Below are positions 1-11,342 of a DNA stretch of 64,000 bases, one piece after another. Within the stretch, counting starts at the first letter, position 1, and each line of letters begins with the position of its first letter. Under the pieces are notes generated by a model. That model made no database searches and was not told where the DNA came from. It worked only from the letters and a program-made list of their open reading frames with translations. Where the stretch lies: positions 2,600,540 through 2,664,539 of the forward strand of contig NZ_FPCJ01000001.1 in the NCBI RefSeq assembly GCF_900116565.1. The letters run 5' to 3'. A program made the translations under genes and the position numbers. Source of the DNA: Thermoflavifilum thermophilum. GTDB lineage: Bacteria; Bacteroidota; Bacteroidia; Chitinophagales; Chitinophagaceae.

Positions 1-1073
1 TCCAACCGCTCCTGCACGATTTCCATGTGCAGCATGCCCAGAAATCCGCAGCGAAAGCCAAATCCCAGTGCCTGAGATGTTTCTGGTTCAAAAGTCAGTG
101 CTGCATCATTCAGCTTGAGTTTTTCCATGCATTCGCGTAGTTCTTCGTAATCTTCCGTATTGACCGGGAAAATACCGGCAAATACCATGGGCTTTACTTC
201 TTCAAAGCCTTTGATAGCTTCCTGACAGGGATTGTTGACCAACGTGATGGTATCGCCCACACGCACTTCACTGGCCGATTTGATGCCTGTGATGATGTAT
301 CCCACATTACCAGCCGTGATTTGATCGCGGGGCTCCAGCCGCAGGCGAAGAATGCCCACTTCATCGGCATCGTATTCCCGCCCGGTGTTCACGAATTTTA
401 CCTTATCTCCTTTTCGCAGGGTGCCGTTAAACACCCGATAATAGGCCACCACGCCGCGGAACGAATTGTACATGCTATCAAAAATAAGTGCCTGCAAAGG
501 AGCATCCGGATCGCCTTCAGGTGGGGGGATGCGCTGCACAATGGCTTTCAGAATCTGCTCCACGCCGGCTCCTGTACGCGCGGATGCCAGCAGGATATCT
601 TCTTCATAGCAACCAATCAGATCTATGATTTGTTCTTTGACTTCATCAATCATGGCCCCTTCCATATCAATTTTATTGATCACCGGAATGATTTCCAGAT
701 CATGATCCAGTGCCAAATACAGGTTGGAGATGGTTTGTGCCTGAATGCCCTGAGTAGCATCCACCAGCAACAATGCTCCTTCGCAGGCAGCCAGCGCACG
801 CGATACTTCATAAGAAAAATCCACATGTCCGGGCGTATCAATCAGATTCAAGGTATAGGTTTTCCCTCCAAACTCGTATTCCATTTGAATTGCATGGCTC
901 TTGATGGTAATACCTTTTTCCCGTTCCAGTTCCATGTCGTCGAGCACCTGTTCCTGCATTTCCCGTTCGGAAATGGTGTGGGTAAATTCCAGCAGCCGGT
1001 CGGCCAGGGTGCTTTTGCCATGGTCAATATGAGCTATGATGCAGAAATTGCGGATATGTTCAATTCGGGGCAT
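1..1073 (-). CDS. lepA: Elongation factor 4 (LepA), 3' end outside window
   Basis: Ribosomal back-translocase GTPase that acts on stalled ribosomes in the cytoplasm. The N-terminal 357 residues are present; the C-terminus lies beyond the left edge. The protein opens [20 protein letters not shown], and the G1 loop AHIDHGKS, the G3 motif DTPGHVDF and the G4 motif NKIDM are all readable, followed by the EF-Tu-like domain 2 and the start of domain 3. The combination of the AHIDHGKS P-loop and the EYDADEVG region separates it from EF-G and from TypA. The start ATG is at 1071-1073, 51 nt downstream of the M1 peptidase stop on the same strand, so the two could be cotranscribed. Confidence 0.96.
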   Translation of the reverse strand, partial: MPRIEHIRNFCIIAHIDHGKSTLADRLLEFTHTISEREMQEQVLDDMELEREKGITIKSHAIQMEYEFGGKTYTLNLIDTPGHVDFSYEVSRALAACEGALLLVDATQGIQAQTISNLYLALDHDLEIIPVINKIDMEGAMIDEVKEQIIDLIGCYEEDILLASARTGAGVEQILKAIVQRIPPPEGDPDAPLQALIFDSMYNSFRGVVAYYRVFNGTLRKGDKVKFVNTGREYDADEVGILRLRLEPRDQITAGNVGYIITGIKSASEVRVGDTITLVNNPCQEAIKGFEEVKPMVFAGIFPVNTEDYEELRECMEKLKLNDAALTFEPETSQALGFGFRCGFLGMLHMEIVQERL

Positions 1074-1124
1074 ATAGTGGCCGGTTTGGGTGCAAATTTA
1101 CCAATCGCAGCGAGAATGACCATT

Positions 1125-3002
1125 TCAGGGTTGCCAGCTGTTGTTGCTGCGATTCACGTCGGCATCGTACAGGGAGCCCAGTTGTATGCGTTTCACGGGT
1201 GAGGTTGTCCGGAATGAAAGGTTGACTACAGCATTGCCTTTTTCCCAGCACGAAACATCGCGATGCAGCTGCAGGCTGTCGCCATTTTGCAAATACACAT
1301 GCAGGTCAATGGGAACAGGCTTGTTACCCAATGACCGTATGGTAACCTGATAGCGAAGACCCTGATGGGTAACACGTTCAATGGCCAGATCGGGGAATCC
1401 TGCATCGAAAAACCATTTTTTCCAGAACCAATTCAAATTTTTATCTGCACCTGCATTCATGGCATAGAAAAAGTCATACGGCATTGGATGCTTCCCGTGC
1501 CAGGCTTGCATATAATGATGGAGGGCTTGCAGGAACCTTTCATTGCCCAGCATATCGCGCACATACAAATAACCCATGGCGGGCTTAGGATAGGAATTTA
1601 AATAATAATCGGTTCCTTCTTCCTGAGTGCTGGGAGTGATAATTGGCAGATCCACTTCCGTGCCTGCAAAATGATTGTAAGCCTCCATGCCGTAAGGATC
1701 GTGTACGGTACTGTCAATATAAGGCGTTAAAAGCCATTCACCCAAGGTAGCCCAGCCCTCATCCATCCACGCATATTTGGTTTCATTGGTACCCATGTAA
1801 AACGGGAAAAGGGTATGAAAAATTTCATGATCTGTTAGTTCAATGGTTGATGCCCGATTGCTCAGCGGGTTATCATTCACCATCATGGGATATTCCATCT
1901 GATCCAGCCCGTCCACTACGGTTTCATGCGGATACGGATAAGGCCAGCGCGGGAAATAATAGCTGATGCCTTCTACGGTTTTGCGTGCAAAATGAATGAC
2001 TTCTGCATAATCCTGATGCCGGGGATCATATACTGCATCCACACGTGTACGCCGGCCTGTAGCCGAATCTACGATGAGACTGGTGGATTGCCACACATAA
2101 TGATTGCTCGTAGCAAATACAAAATCCGTTACATTTCGGGCTGCATAATGCCATACGTTCTCAGGCCGATGCATGGTTACACGTCGCTGCAAAATATCAT
2201 TGGTATCAATAACAAAGCGAATATCATCCGTTGTTTCAGCTTTTTGCAGCCGTGCTGCGATTTCCGGTTGCAAAACTTCCTGTGCATTTATAAGATTTCC
2301 TGTAGCCCATACCACATATCCATCCGGCACATGAATTGATACATCAAAATCACAGAAATCATTGTAAAATTCCTGCAGGCCATTGTACGGAAAAGTATTC
2401 CATCCATCCACATCGTCATATACTGCAATGCGCGGAAAGAAATAAGCAATAAAATAAGCGCCCTCTTCAATTTCACCCGTGCGTTGATGCGAAGTTTTGT
2501 TTAGTACATAACTGAATTGGATATCGATTTGCACCGAATCGTGCGGTAACAAAGGTTGAGAAGCCGGCATAATCATATTGGTTCCCCTGATATTGAGCCT
2601 GCCCGGGTTCTGGGCAACACCTTGGATGGCATAAGCGCCGATTTGTACACCATCCGTTAAATCCTGTGGGAGCACGGGTGTGTTGCGGGCTGCGCCGCGT
2701 TGATAAAAATTGGGATAAAGCTTAAACCAGAAATAAGATAAAGTATCGGGACTGTTGTTAACATACACGATGGATTCTTTTCCCCATATAAGCCTTGTAT
2801 CCGGAGTAAAATGTACATCAATATGATAACGAGCGTAATTCTGCCAATAATGTGGCCCTGGCTGGCCATCTCGGCTGCGTGTTCCCTTTTCATAAGCGGT
2901 TACAATGTTGCGGGGTGTGGGCAGGGTATCCTGTGCAAATGTCCATTGACATATCATCAAGATAATGATCACAAGCAGGCCTGAAGATAAAAATGATTTC
3001 AT
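1125..3002 (-). CDS. Secreted M1-family metallopeptidase
   Basis: Zinc aminopeptidase-like enzyme of family M1 (gluzincins). The zinc site is seen directly: HEIFH at about residues 392-396 followed 18 residues later by the second glutamate in WMDEGW, which is the HExxH-x18-E signature. The usual GxMEN exopeptidase motif appears as DQMEYPMM, the form common in bacterial M1 proteins of this size. The start chosen is the internal ATG at 3002, because it gives a clean signal peptide (MKSFLSSG, a hydrophobic core, then FAQD); an in-frame ATG 42 nt upstream would put 14 polar residues in front of it. About 625 residues, shorter than PepN (~870), so the C-terminal HEAT-like domain is missing or reduced. 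Likely periplasmic or outer-surface. Substrate not predictable. Confidence 0.9.
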   Translation of the reverse strand: MKSFLSSGLLVIIILMICQWTFAQDTLPTPRNIVTAYEKGTRSRDGQPGPHYWQNYARYHIDVHFTPDTRLIWGKESIVYVNNSPDTLSYFWFKLYPNFYQRGAARNTPVLPQDLTDGVQIGAYAIQGVAQNPGRLNIRGTNMIMPASQPLLPHDSVQIDIQFSYVLNKTSHQRTGEIEEGAYFIAYFFPRIAVYDDVDGWNTFPYNGLQEFYNDFCDFDVSIHVPDGYVVWATGNLINAQEVLQPEIAARLQKAETTDDIRFVIDTNDILQRRVTMHRPENVWHYAARNVTDFVFATSNHYVWQSTSLIVDSATGRRTRVDAVYDPRHQDYAEVIHFARKTVEGISYYFPRWPYPYPHETVVDGLDQMEYPMMVNDNPLSNRASTIELTDHEIFHTLFPFYMGTNETKYAWMDEGWATLGEWLLTPYIDSTVHDPYGMEAYNHFAGTEVDLPIITPSTQEEGTDYYLNSYPKPAMGYLYVRDMLGNERFLQALHHYMQAWHGKHPMPYDFFYAMNAGADKNLNWFWKKWFFDAGFPDLAIERVTHQGLRYQVTIRSLGNKPVPIDLHVYLQNGDSLQLHRDVSCWEKGNAVVNLSFRTTSPVKRIQLGSLYDADVNRSNNSWQP

Positions 3003-3120
3003 GTTTGATGGCAATTTAAACCCGACTAAGGTACAGCATTTCATGCATTTGCTATATGGTTGAGATTATCAGAATCGAAAACAAATAGTTAATCCGGCCG
3101 AAAAATTCAGCACATTTGTT

Positions 3121-3128
3121 TAGTTTTG
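3121..3128 (+). promoter_or_regulatory. Bacteroidota-type -7 box before the GH28 gene
   Basis: TAGTTTTG matches the TAnnTTTG consensus exactly and lies 28 nt before the ATG at 3156. No good TTTG -33 element is seen at the expected distance, so this is a moderate call. Confidence 0.45.
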
Positions 3129-3155
3129 AAATCCATTGCATAAAAGGATATAAGT

Positions 3156-4793
3156 ATGAAACATCATCTCCTGCTGGCCTGCCTGGTAAGTATTTACGCT
3201 GTGGGATATACTCAGCCAAACGTGCATGAGCGCACACTTGCAGATTATGTTCACGCAGCTCCATTCCCTTTTACATTGTGGGAAAAGCCGGATATACCGG
3301 ATCGGATTTTCAATATCGTGCAGTTTGGGGCAAAACCCGACGGGCAGACGTTGAATACAAAGTTTATCCAGCAGGCTATTGATACCTGTGCGGCAGCGGG
3401 TGGAGGTGTGGTTGTGATTCCGCCCGGATTATGGCTGACAGGACCTATAGAGCTGCGCAGCCATATAGAGCTTCATCTGGACAGGGGGGCTATTCTGTTG
3501 TTCACTCCGGATCATAGCCAGTATCCCATCATCCAGCCTCCTCGTTCATCGTCTTTTGTCGTGGCCTCGCCCATTGCTGGATTTGACCTGGAAGATGTAG
3601 CCATTACAGGCGAAGGCATCATAGATGGTTCGGGTGATAGCTGGCGACCAGTGAAAAAAGAAAAGCTTACAGCTGCACAATGGAAAGCCCTTCTGCAGAA
3701 AGGGGGTGTACTCAGTGATAATGGAAAAATCTGGTGGCCCAGTGCTGAAGCGCGTGATGGTGAACAATATCTGAAGCAATTAAAACAATCCGGAAAAAAG
3801 CCTACTGCTGCCGATTTTTTGCCGGCACGCGATTACCTGCGACCTTATATGGTGTGGCTGGTGCGTTGCAAAAATGTATGGATTGAAGGCGTAACGCTGA
3901 AAAATTCACCCAAGTTTGCACTCTATCCTAATTATTGTGAACAGGTCATGATCAAAGATGTGAAGGTAAACAACGAATGGTGGGCGCAAAATGGTGATGG
4001 CATTGATATCAGCGGAGGGAAGAATGTTATTATTTATCGTTGTACGGTCAATGCAGGTGATGATGGTATTTGCATGAAATCCAGTCCCAGCCGGTATGCC
4101 GATTCATCAGCAGCCTTGCAAAATGTGCTGATTGCCGATTGTATCGTGTATCACGGCCACGGCGGATTTGTGATTGGTAGCAATACAGATGGTGGTATCA
4201 AAAATATTTATGTAACCAATTGTGATTTCATCAATACCGATATCGGCATACGCGTGAAAAGTCGCCGTGGCAGTGGCGGATGGGTGCGTGATATTTACAT
4301 AGATCGCATTTACATGCACAATATTGCAAATGAAGCGGTATTGTTTGATACTTATTATGAGCAATCATCTGCAGCTGATACTGCAGCACAGCCTGTTACG
4401 CCCGAAACACCCCATTTCACCGATTTCCATTTGAGTGATATACAGGTAAATGGTGCTGCATCAGCCGTTGTGATAAGAGGTCTCCCTGAAATGCCGGTTG
4501 AACGTATATTTTTTACGGACATGCACATGCAAACCAATCAGGGTGTGCAGCTGGCCTATGCAAAGAATATAGCTTTCAGAAATGTGGAAATGAAACCCGC
4601 GAACATGCCATTGGTAAAACTGTGGAATGCAGATGAAATTGATCTGACAGGCCTTACCTTTTCATCACAGGCTTCCGCACAGCTGATTATTTCTGGCCCG
4701 GCAAGCAGGCACATCCGCATACCTGCCCGCCTGCCCGAGGGGGCTGTGGTACTTGATCAACACAAATCCGAACAGGTATTGATTCGCGAATAG
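3156..4793 (+). CDS. Secreted glycoside hydrolase family 28 (polygalacturonase-like)
   Basis: Probable pectin-degrading enzyme hydrolysing galacturonan or rhamnogalacturonan linkages, exported. The protein has a signal peptide (MKHHLLLACLVSIYAVGY, cleavage near TQP) followed by a right-handed beta-helix. GH28 catalytic motifs are all present in order: GDGID, AGDDGI, GHGGFVIGS and the RVKS substrate-binding motif. At 545 residues it is long for a single-domain pectinase (350-450), with an insertion around residues 165-220 between the first strands and the catalytic core, as in the Bacteroidota exo-acting group. It stands alone: no SusC/SusD or other pectin genes are next to it. Divergent from the M1 peptidase. 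Confidence 0.92.
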   Translation: MKHHLLLACLVSIYAVGYTQPNVHERTLADYVHAAPFPFTLWEKPDIPDRIFNIVQFGAKPDGQTLNTKFIQQAIDTCAAAGGGVVVIPPGLWLTGPIELRSHIELHLDRGAILLFTPDHSQYPIIQPPRSSSFVVASPIAGFDLEDVAITGEGIIDGSGDSWRPVKKEKLTAAQWKALLQKGGVLSDNGKIWWPSAEARDGEQYLKQLKQSGKKPTAADFLPARDYLRPYMVWLVRCKNVWIEGVTLKNSPKFALYPNYCEQVMIKDVKVNNEWWAQNGDGIDISGGKNVIIYRCTVNAGDDGICMKSSPSRYADSSAALQNVLIADCIVYHGHGGFVIGSNTDGGIKNIYVTNCDFINTDIGIRVKSRRGSGGWVRDIYIDRIYMHNIANEAVLFDTYYEQSSAADTAAQPVTPETPHFTDFHLSDIQVNGAASAVVIRGLPEMPVERIFFTDMHMQTNQGVQLAYAKNIAFRNVEMKPANMPLVKLWNADEIDLTGLTFSSQASAQLIISGPASRHIRIPARLPEGAVVLDQHKSEQVLIRE

Positions 4794-5100
4794 GAATTAT
4801 CCAGGAAAATGCATTTTCTTTTCTGATTCTTTTCTGATTCGCATTTGCCCATTCTTGCGTCGCACTTTTTATTGTTGCGCAGGATTGTTTTTCATTTTGC
4901 TTTTCATGAATCTAATCAAGGGTGATAATTGTGTAATCCTTACGCAATCTGAATTTTCAGAAAAATTTTATTTCAAGGTTGATTATTTCATAAATCGAAC
5001 TATTTAACTTTGATATAAGGAATAAAGTTCATTCAGCCAGGCACTCCTTCTCAGCCCACCACCGGAAGTTTATTTTCTTACGTTTTTAAATCTTACGGTT
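4794..5100. other. Intergenic stretch of 307 nt, AT-rich, no gene seen
   Basis: Lies between the GH28 stop and the DUF3606 start. It holds a tandem copy of an 11-mer (CTTTTCTGATT at 4818-4828 and 4829-4839), and near its right end a promoter-like TAACTTTG box. No open frame with a plausible protein and no strong hairpin terminator for the GH28 gene was found. Confidence 0.6.
4979..5012 (+). promoter_or_regulatory. Promoter of the DUF3606 gene
   Basis: A perfect TAnnTTTG box (TAACTTTG, 5005-5012) with a partial -33 element (TTG, 4979-4981) 23 nt upstream. It leaves a leader of about 80 nt before the ATG at 5101. Confidence 0.5.
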
Positions 5101-5328
5101 ATGGAAAGGAATACCGTATCATTATCGGCTTCGCGCGACGGGGCGCGAATTCAGCTCGATGACCCGCTGACAGCTGCTTACTGGCTTGAACGATATCATA
5201 TGACCCTGGAGGAGCTGCAGGCAACGATTCAGTTGGTAGGTTCTGCGATGGTGGCGGAAGTAGAAAAATATATCTGCCGGCATCCCAACCGGGAATTTAC
5301 AGCGCCGTCTTCTCCCCGATTTGTATGA
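5101..5328 (+). CDS. Small DUF3606-domain protein
   Basis: A 75-residue soluble protein. Residues about 12-60 match the DUF3606 pattern: a basic/acidic N-terminal segment ending in a D-P pair, then YWLERYHMTLEELQATI and a G-x-x-x-x-x-V-E-K-Y-I helix. These are the two short helices typical of the family, which is small (about 55-75 residues) and of unknown function. The gene is monocistronic: its own promoter lies upstream and a perfect 11-bp terminator begins 6 nt after the stop, which supports that it is real. Confidence 0.75.
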   Translation: MERNTVSLSASRDGARIQLDDPLTAAYWLERYHMTLEELQATIQLVGSAMVAEVEKYICRHPNREFTAPSSPRFV

Positions 5329-5333
5329 TAAAT

Positions 5334-5365
5334 AAAAATGAGGCACACGAACTGGCCTCATTTTT
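5334..5365 (+). terminator. Intrinsic terminator of the DUF3606 gene
   Basis: Perfect 11-bp stem (AAAAATGAGGC / GCCTCATTTTT) with a 10-nt loop, the right arm ending in five T. It starts 6 nt after the stop codon at 5328. The A-rich left arm would also let it work on the other strand. Confidence 0.85.
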
Positions 5366-5487
5366 AGGTGCACAGGTTAAAACAGGTGGAAGCGTAGTTT
5401 GTTTCGTGAATATCCGGGAACAATTATCTTTCACCGACTTGTGAATATCGAAGTCTCTTTTATTTTGCCGGTTTTAGGTTAAAATAG

Positions 5488-5511
5488 CCCGGTATAAAGA
5501 ATTATACCGGG
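5488..5511. repeat. Perfect 10-bp inverted repeat with AGAA loop
   Basis: CCCGGTATAA, loop AGAA, TTATACCGGG. No T-run follows directly on either strand, so it is not a clear terminator. It lies 21 nt after a promoter-like element at 5438-5467, so it could be part of a short untranslated RNA or a binding site for a dimeric regulator. Confidence 0.5.
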
Positions 5512-5548
5512 TGTTCAGTAACCCTTTAATCATGAGCCTTCCCCTCAA

Positions 5549-5755
5549 TCAGAAAGCCCACATTCTTCTCCTTACAGGTTGTCTTTGACAGGCAACAGCA
5601 CCTGTAAAGGGGTTTTTCCGGATATGGTCATAAGGTTCATCATCTACGGGAATAGGCATCCAGCCCGTTCCCGGGAGATGAATATCATTCCAGCTTATGA
5701 GAGGGGAGAAAATAATCAGAATAGGAACTAATATCCAATGGAGCTGGTTTTTCAT
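5549..5755 (-). CDS. Doubtful small protein with hydrophobic N-terminus
   Basis: A 68-residue frame starting at the ATG at 5755 (MKNQLHWILVPILII, a signal-like or membrane segment) and ending in a basic tail (QPVRRRMWAF). No family is recognised. The frame continues open upstream to 5842, but that extension is poor in coding character. No TAnnTTTG box or ribosome-binding site was found upstream. It is listed because it is the only candidate gene in a gap of more than 600 nt; it may well be chance. Confidence 0.25.
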   Translation of the reverse strand: MKNQLHWILVPILIIFSPLISWNDIHLPGTGWMPIPVDDEPYDHIRKNPFTGAVACQRQPVRRRMWAF

Positions 5756-5886
5756 AGGCCATGGTTTGGTTATATAACAATTTTGTCTCAAATGACAGGT
5801 TAAAGATATGTAATGAAATGATATTTTCAAATATTTTTTCAAAAATTTTTTTCGTTATCTGTAAAACTTCGGTTAAGGGTATAAAA

Positions 5887-5908
5887 AACCCCGCCTTTGG
5901 GCGGGGTT
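5887..5908 (-). terminator. Intrinsic terminator of clpB
   Basis: Read on the minus strand: AACCCCGCC, loop CAAA, GGCGGGGTT followed by a T-run (5883-5888 on the plus strand is A-rich). A 9-bp GC-rich perfect stem, 37 nt after the clpB stop. Confidence 0.88.
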
Positions 5909-5945
5909 CTACATTTAAATGAGATAAAGTGGCTGCTATGGCGGT

Positions 5946-8600
<2,655 letters not shown>

Positions 8601-8670
8601 ACGTCAATTTTTTAAGGAAAATTTACCTTAGCGTATCAAATTTGACTCCATCCTGTCTGATCCGGAAATC

Positions 8671-9780
8671 ATGTCATCCATGCGATCTTTTTCCTGCCTG
8701 AATTTCAGCTTACTTGTGTGCAGTCTGTTAATTTTTCTGGTTTTTGATGCTGGAGCACAAGCTGCTTATCCTGAATTAAACAAGATTATTTTGGCTCATC
8801 AGCGTGTATATAAAGGTCGGATTTATGTGGTGCTTGAACAAAATGGGCATCTTGTGTATCAGGATTCATTGGGCGGGTACAATAGGGAGACTACATTGCC
8901 AGTGGCTTCTGTAAGCAAATGGTTAAGTACGGCGTTGATCATGACTTTTGTAGATGAAGGAAAAATTGCACTGGATGATCCGGTGGGCAAATATTTACCC
9001 GCATTCAACAAGGGTTTGAAAAGCCGGATCACGATCCGCGATTGTCTCAGGCACACGACCGGTTATTTTGCCACACCTGCTTTCCGGCGCATTTACCGGC
9101 GTACTAATACCCTGGCCGCATGTGTGCAACAGATTAGCCAGCAGGTTCCGCTGGAAGCTGAACCTGGCCAGGCTTTTTATTATAGTCCTTTCGGCTTGCA
9201 GATTGCCGGACGGGTCATTGAAGTGGTATCGGGGAAAAGCTTTGTAGAGAACTTTGAAGAACGTATTGCTCGTCCCTGCGGCATGCAGCACACATCTTTC
9301 GCGCGACCAGCCAATCCGGAACTGGCCGGTGGTGTCTATTCCTGCCCCCTGGATTTGTTGCATTTTCTGGAAATGATTGCCAATAAAGGAGTTTATCAGG
9401 GTCACCGAATTTTAAGTGAAAAAGCCCTGCAAGAAATGCAGCGCAATCAGATTGTGAACATCCCCATCAGATATTCTCCGGTTGAAGGAGCTATTCATCA
9501 GCAATGGTTTTATGGGCTGGGAGAATGGGTAGAAGCTGAAGATAGAGACCATCAACCCTTGTCGGTCAGCAGTCCCGGTCTTTTCGGAAGTTATCCTTTT
9601 TATGATATTTCACGTCAGTTGATAGGCATTATCTTCACCCTTCGGCTGGATTTCGAAGACGTCATGCAGGCCGATTGGAGTATTCGTCAAGCTATCAATC
9701 AGCTTTTTCCGTCACGCACAGGCTTACTGGAACAATCACAACAGCATGAAGGTATCTTAAGTGTGAATGAAATACCATGA
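8671..9780 (+). CDS. Secreted serine hydrolase, beta-lactamase/class C fold
   Basis: Serine hydrolase of the class C beta-lactamase/esterase/DD-peptidase superfamily. N-terminal signal peptide (hydrophobic residues about 10-28, AGAQA cleavage site). Catalytic SxxK motif is SVSK at 80-83. The second motif, usually YxN, reads YYSPFG, so the Asn is replaced by Pro; the third motif region is SSPGLFGSY rather than a clear KTG or HxG. These changes argue against a true beta-lactamase and for an esterase or peptidase role in the periplasm. Its stop overlaps the queG start (ATGA), so the two genes are translationally coupled, although no functional link is known. Confidence 0.85.
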   Translation: MSSMRSFSCLNFSLLVCSLLIFLVFDAGAQAAYPELNKIILAHQRVYKGRIYVVLEQNGHLVYQDSLGGYNRETTLPVASVSKWLSTALIMTFVDEGKIALDDPVGKYLPAFNKGLKSRITIRDCLRHTTGYFATPAFRRIYRRTNTLAACVQQISQQVPLEAEPGQAFYYSPFGLQIAGRVIEVVSGKSFVENFEERIARPCGMQHTSFARPANPELAGGVYSCPLDLLHFLEMIANKGVYQGHRILSEKALQEMQRNQIVNIPIRYSPVEGAIHQQWFYGLGEWVEAEDRDHQPLSVSSPGLFGSYPFYDISRQLIGIIFTLRLDFEDVMQADWSIRQAINQLFPSRTGLLEQSQQHEGILSVNEIP

Positions 9781-10724
9781 ACCCGGTAGCAGCCAGACAT
9801 ACGGCCCTTGTGAAGCAGCTGTCCCGAAAGCTTGGATTTGATTATTGTGGGATTGCCCGTGCAGCTACATTAGATGAAGATGCCAGGAGGCTGGAAAAAT
9901 GGCTAAACAAAGGTTATCATGGCACCATGGTTTATATGGAGCGGTATTTTGATTTGCGGATTGATCCGCGAAAACTGGTGCCTGGAGCTCAATCTGTGAT
10001 CACCCTGTTGATGAATTATTTCCCGGCACGCAAGCAGAGAGCCGATAGTTACCGGATTTCAAAATATGCCTATGGCAGGGATTATCATCGGGTCATCAAA
10101 AAGAAACTCAAGCAATTGCTGAAAAGTTTGCAGGAACAGATCGGTAAGATACAGGGGCGTGGATTTGTGGACAGTGCGCCAGTGTTGGAACGCGCCTGGG
10201 CTGTACGTTCTGGCCTGGGATGGGTGGGAAAAAACGGCAATCTCATCACCCGGCAACAAGGTTCTTTTCTTTTTATTGCCACCCTGATTACCGATCTGGA
10301 ACTGGTGTACGACGATCCGTTTGCCAAAGATTATTGCGGAACCTGTACCCGCTGCATCGATGCATGTCCTACGCAGGCTATTTTGCCGGATAAAATCATT
10401 GATGCCAGTCGTTGTATCTCTTATTACACCATTGAACTGAAAGCCCATATCTATCCGCAGGAAGCTGAAGGCAAATGGAAGGATTGGATTTTCGGATGTG
10501 ATATCTGCCAGGATGTATGCCCCTGGAACCGTTTTAGTCGTGTAAGCCAGGAAGCTGATCTGGAGCCAGTTCCCGAGATCCTTGATTTTTCCACACAGGA
10601 ATGGGAACAATTAACCGAAGAAAAATTTGTGGAACTATTTGGTCATACTCCGTTGAAACGTGCAGGATGGGAAGGACTGCAACGCAATATCCGATTGATA
10701 AAAAAGAATCAAACCAATTTTTGA
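9777..10724 (+). CDS. queG: Epoxyqueuosine reductase QueG
   Basis: Last step of queuosine synthesis: reduces epoxyqueuosine to queuosine in the wobble position of GUN tRNAs, using cobalamin and two 4Fe-4S clusters. The two ferredoxin-like cluster motifs are clear: CGTCTRCIDACP (about 187-198) and CDICQDVCPWN (about 241-251), along with the family block ERAWAVRSGLGWVGKN. 315 residues, within the usual range for forms without the C-terminal HEAT repeats. Start ATG overlaps the upstream stop by 4 nt. Confidence 0.96.
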   Translation: MNPVAARHTALVKQLSRKLGFDYCGIARAATLDEDARRLEKWLNKGYHGTMVYMERYFDLRIDPRKLVPGAQSVITLLMNYFPARKQRADSYRISKYAYGRDYHRVIKKKLKQLLKSLQEQIGKIQGRGFVDSAPVLERAWAVRSGLGWVGKNGNLITRQQGSFLFIATLITDLELVYDDPFAKDYCGTCTRCIDACPTQAILPDKIIDASRCISYYTIELKAHIYPQEAEGKWKDWIFGCDICQDVCPWNRFSRVSQEADLEPVPEILDFSTQEWEQLTEEKFVELFGHTPLKRAGWEGLQRNIRLIKKNQTNF

Positions 10725-10749
10725 ATAGGCTGAAAATATTGGGTGTAAG

Positions 10750-11274
10750 ATGCAATCGCTGACATTGCTGGAGATTTTGATTGCCATTGGTTTTGTGGCA
10801 ATTTTGTTTTCCTTTGTCCGGGATTATTGGATGAAGAAAAAGAAAACAAATGTTCCTCAAACAGCCACTCCGGATGCAGGCAGATCGTCGATTACCCTGC
10901 CCCTCCAGTTGCAGGCTTATGAACGCCTGGTGGTTTTTATGGAACGCATATCGCCGGAGCAATTGGTATATCGCTTAGGAAAAATTGATTTACCGGCGGC
11001 TGAGTTATATGCATTGATGGTTCAGGATATCCGGGAAGAATTTGCACATAATGTAAGTCAGCAGATTTATGTTTCCCAGGTGGCATGGGATGCGGTGGTG
11101 CATGCCAAGGAATACATGATCAGCCAGCTGAATCTACTCATGGGTCAGCTTCCTGCAGAAGCCCGCAGCGCGGATTTGTGCAAGCAAATGCTTTCGCATT
11201 ATCTGCAGCAACAGCCTTCACCCTTGCAGGTAGCGCTCGACGTACTGAGAAAAGAAGCCAGGAAACTGATGTAA
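10750..11274 (+). CDS. Conserved hypothetical protein with one N-terminal membrane helix
   Basis: 174 residues. A single transmembrane helix (about residues 5-24, LLEILIAIGFVAILFSFVRD) is followed by a KKKK stop-transfer cluster, a short linker and a helical cytoplasmic domain (about 50-174). It resembles the Bacteroidota-restricted hypothetical proteins often found after queG (possibly DUF7935, not certain). It begins 25 nt after queG and ends just before a strong hairpin, so it is the last gene of the hydrolase-queG transcription unit. Function unknown. Confidence 0.75.
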   Translation: MQSLTLLEILIAIGFVAILFSFVRDYWMKKKKTNVPQTATPDAGRSSITLPLQLQAYERLVVFMERISPEQLVYRLGKIDLPAAELYALMVQDIREEFAHNVSQQIYVSQVAWDAVVHAKEYMISQLNLLMGQLPAEARSADLCKQMLSHYLQQQPSPLQVALDVLRKEARKLM

Positions 11275-11291
11275 GTCCATCTTGAAACAGG

Positions 11292-11320
11292 AAGGGTATA
11301 TGCTGGTTGCATATACCCTT
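11292..11320. terminator. Bidirectional hairpin between convergent genes
   Basis: Perfect 12-bp stem AAGGGTATATGC / GCATATACCCTT with a 5-nt loop (TGGTT), 17 nt after the hypothetical gene stop and 22 nt after the lpdA stop on the other strand. No long T-run, but position and symmetry fit a shared terminator. Confidence 0.75.
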
Positions 11321-11342
11321 CGTTCAACATTAGGAATTCTCT

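Larger units (their letters stand above)
5366..5945. other. 580 nt with hairpins but no secure gene
   Basis: Between the DUF3606 terminator and the clpB stop. It contains a 9-bp direct repeat GTGAATATC (5406-5414 and 5441-5449), a promoter-like CTTG-N19-TATTTTG (5438-5467), a perfect 10-bp hairpin (5488-5511), a doubtful minus-strand ORF (5549-5755) and the clpB terminator (5887-5908). Confidence 0.6.

Noticed and set aside
321-1202. Open frame of 293 codons on the plus strand
   Set aside because: Antisense to lepA, whose motifs are unmistakable; the plus-strand product has no domain and a shadow-frame composition.
4818-4839. Tandem 11-mer CTTTTCTGATT as a repeat element
   Set aside because: Only two copies, low complexity; most likely slippage. 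Mentioned within the intergenic entry only.
8671-9780. Beta-lactamase resistance gene
   Set aside because: The fold matches, but the YxN and KTG motifs are degenerate, so calling it a resistance gene is not supported.
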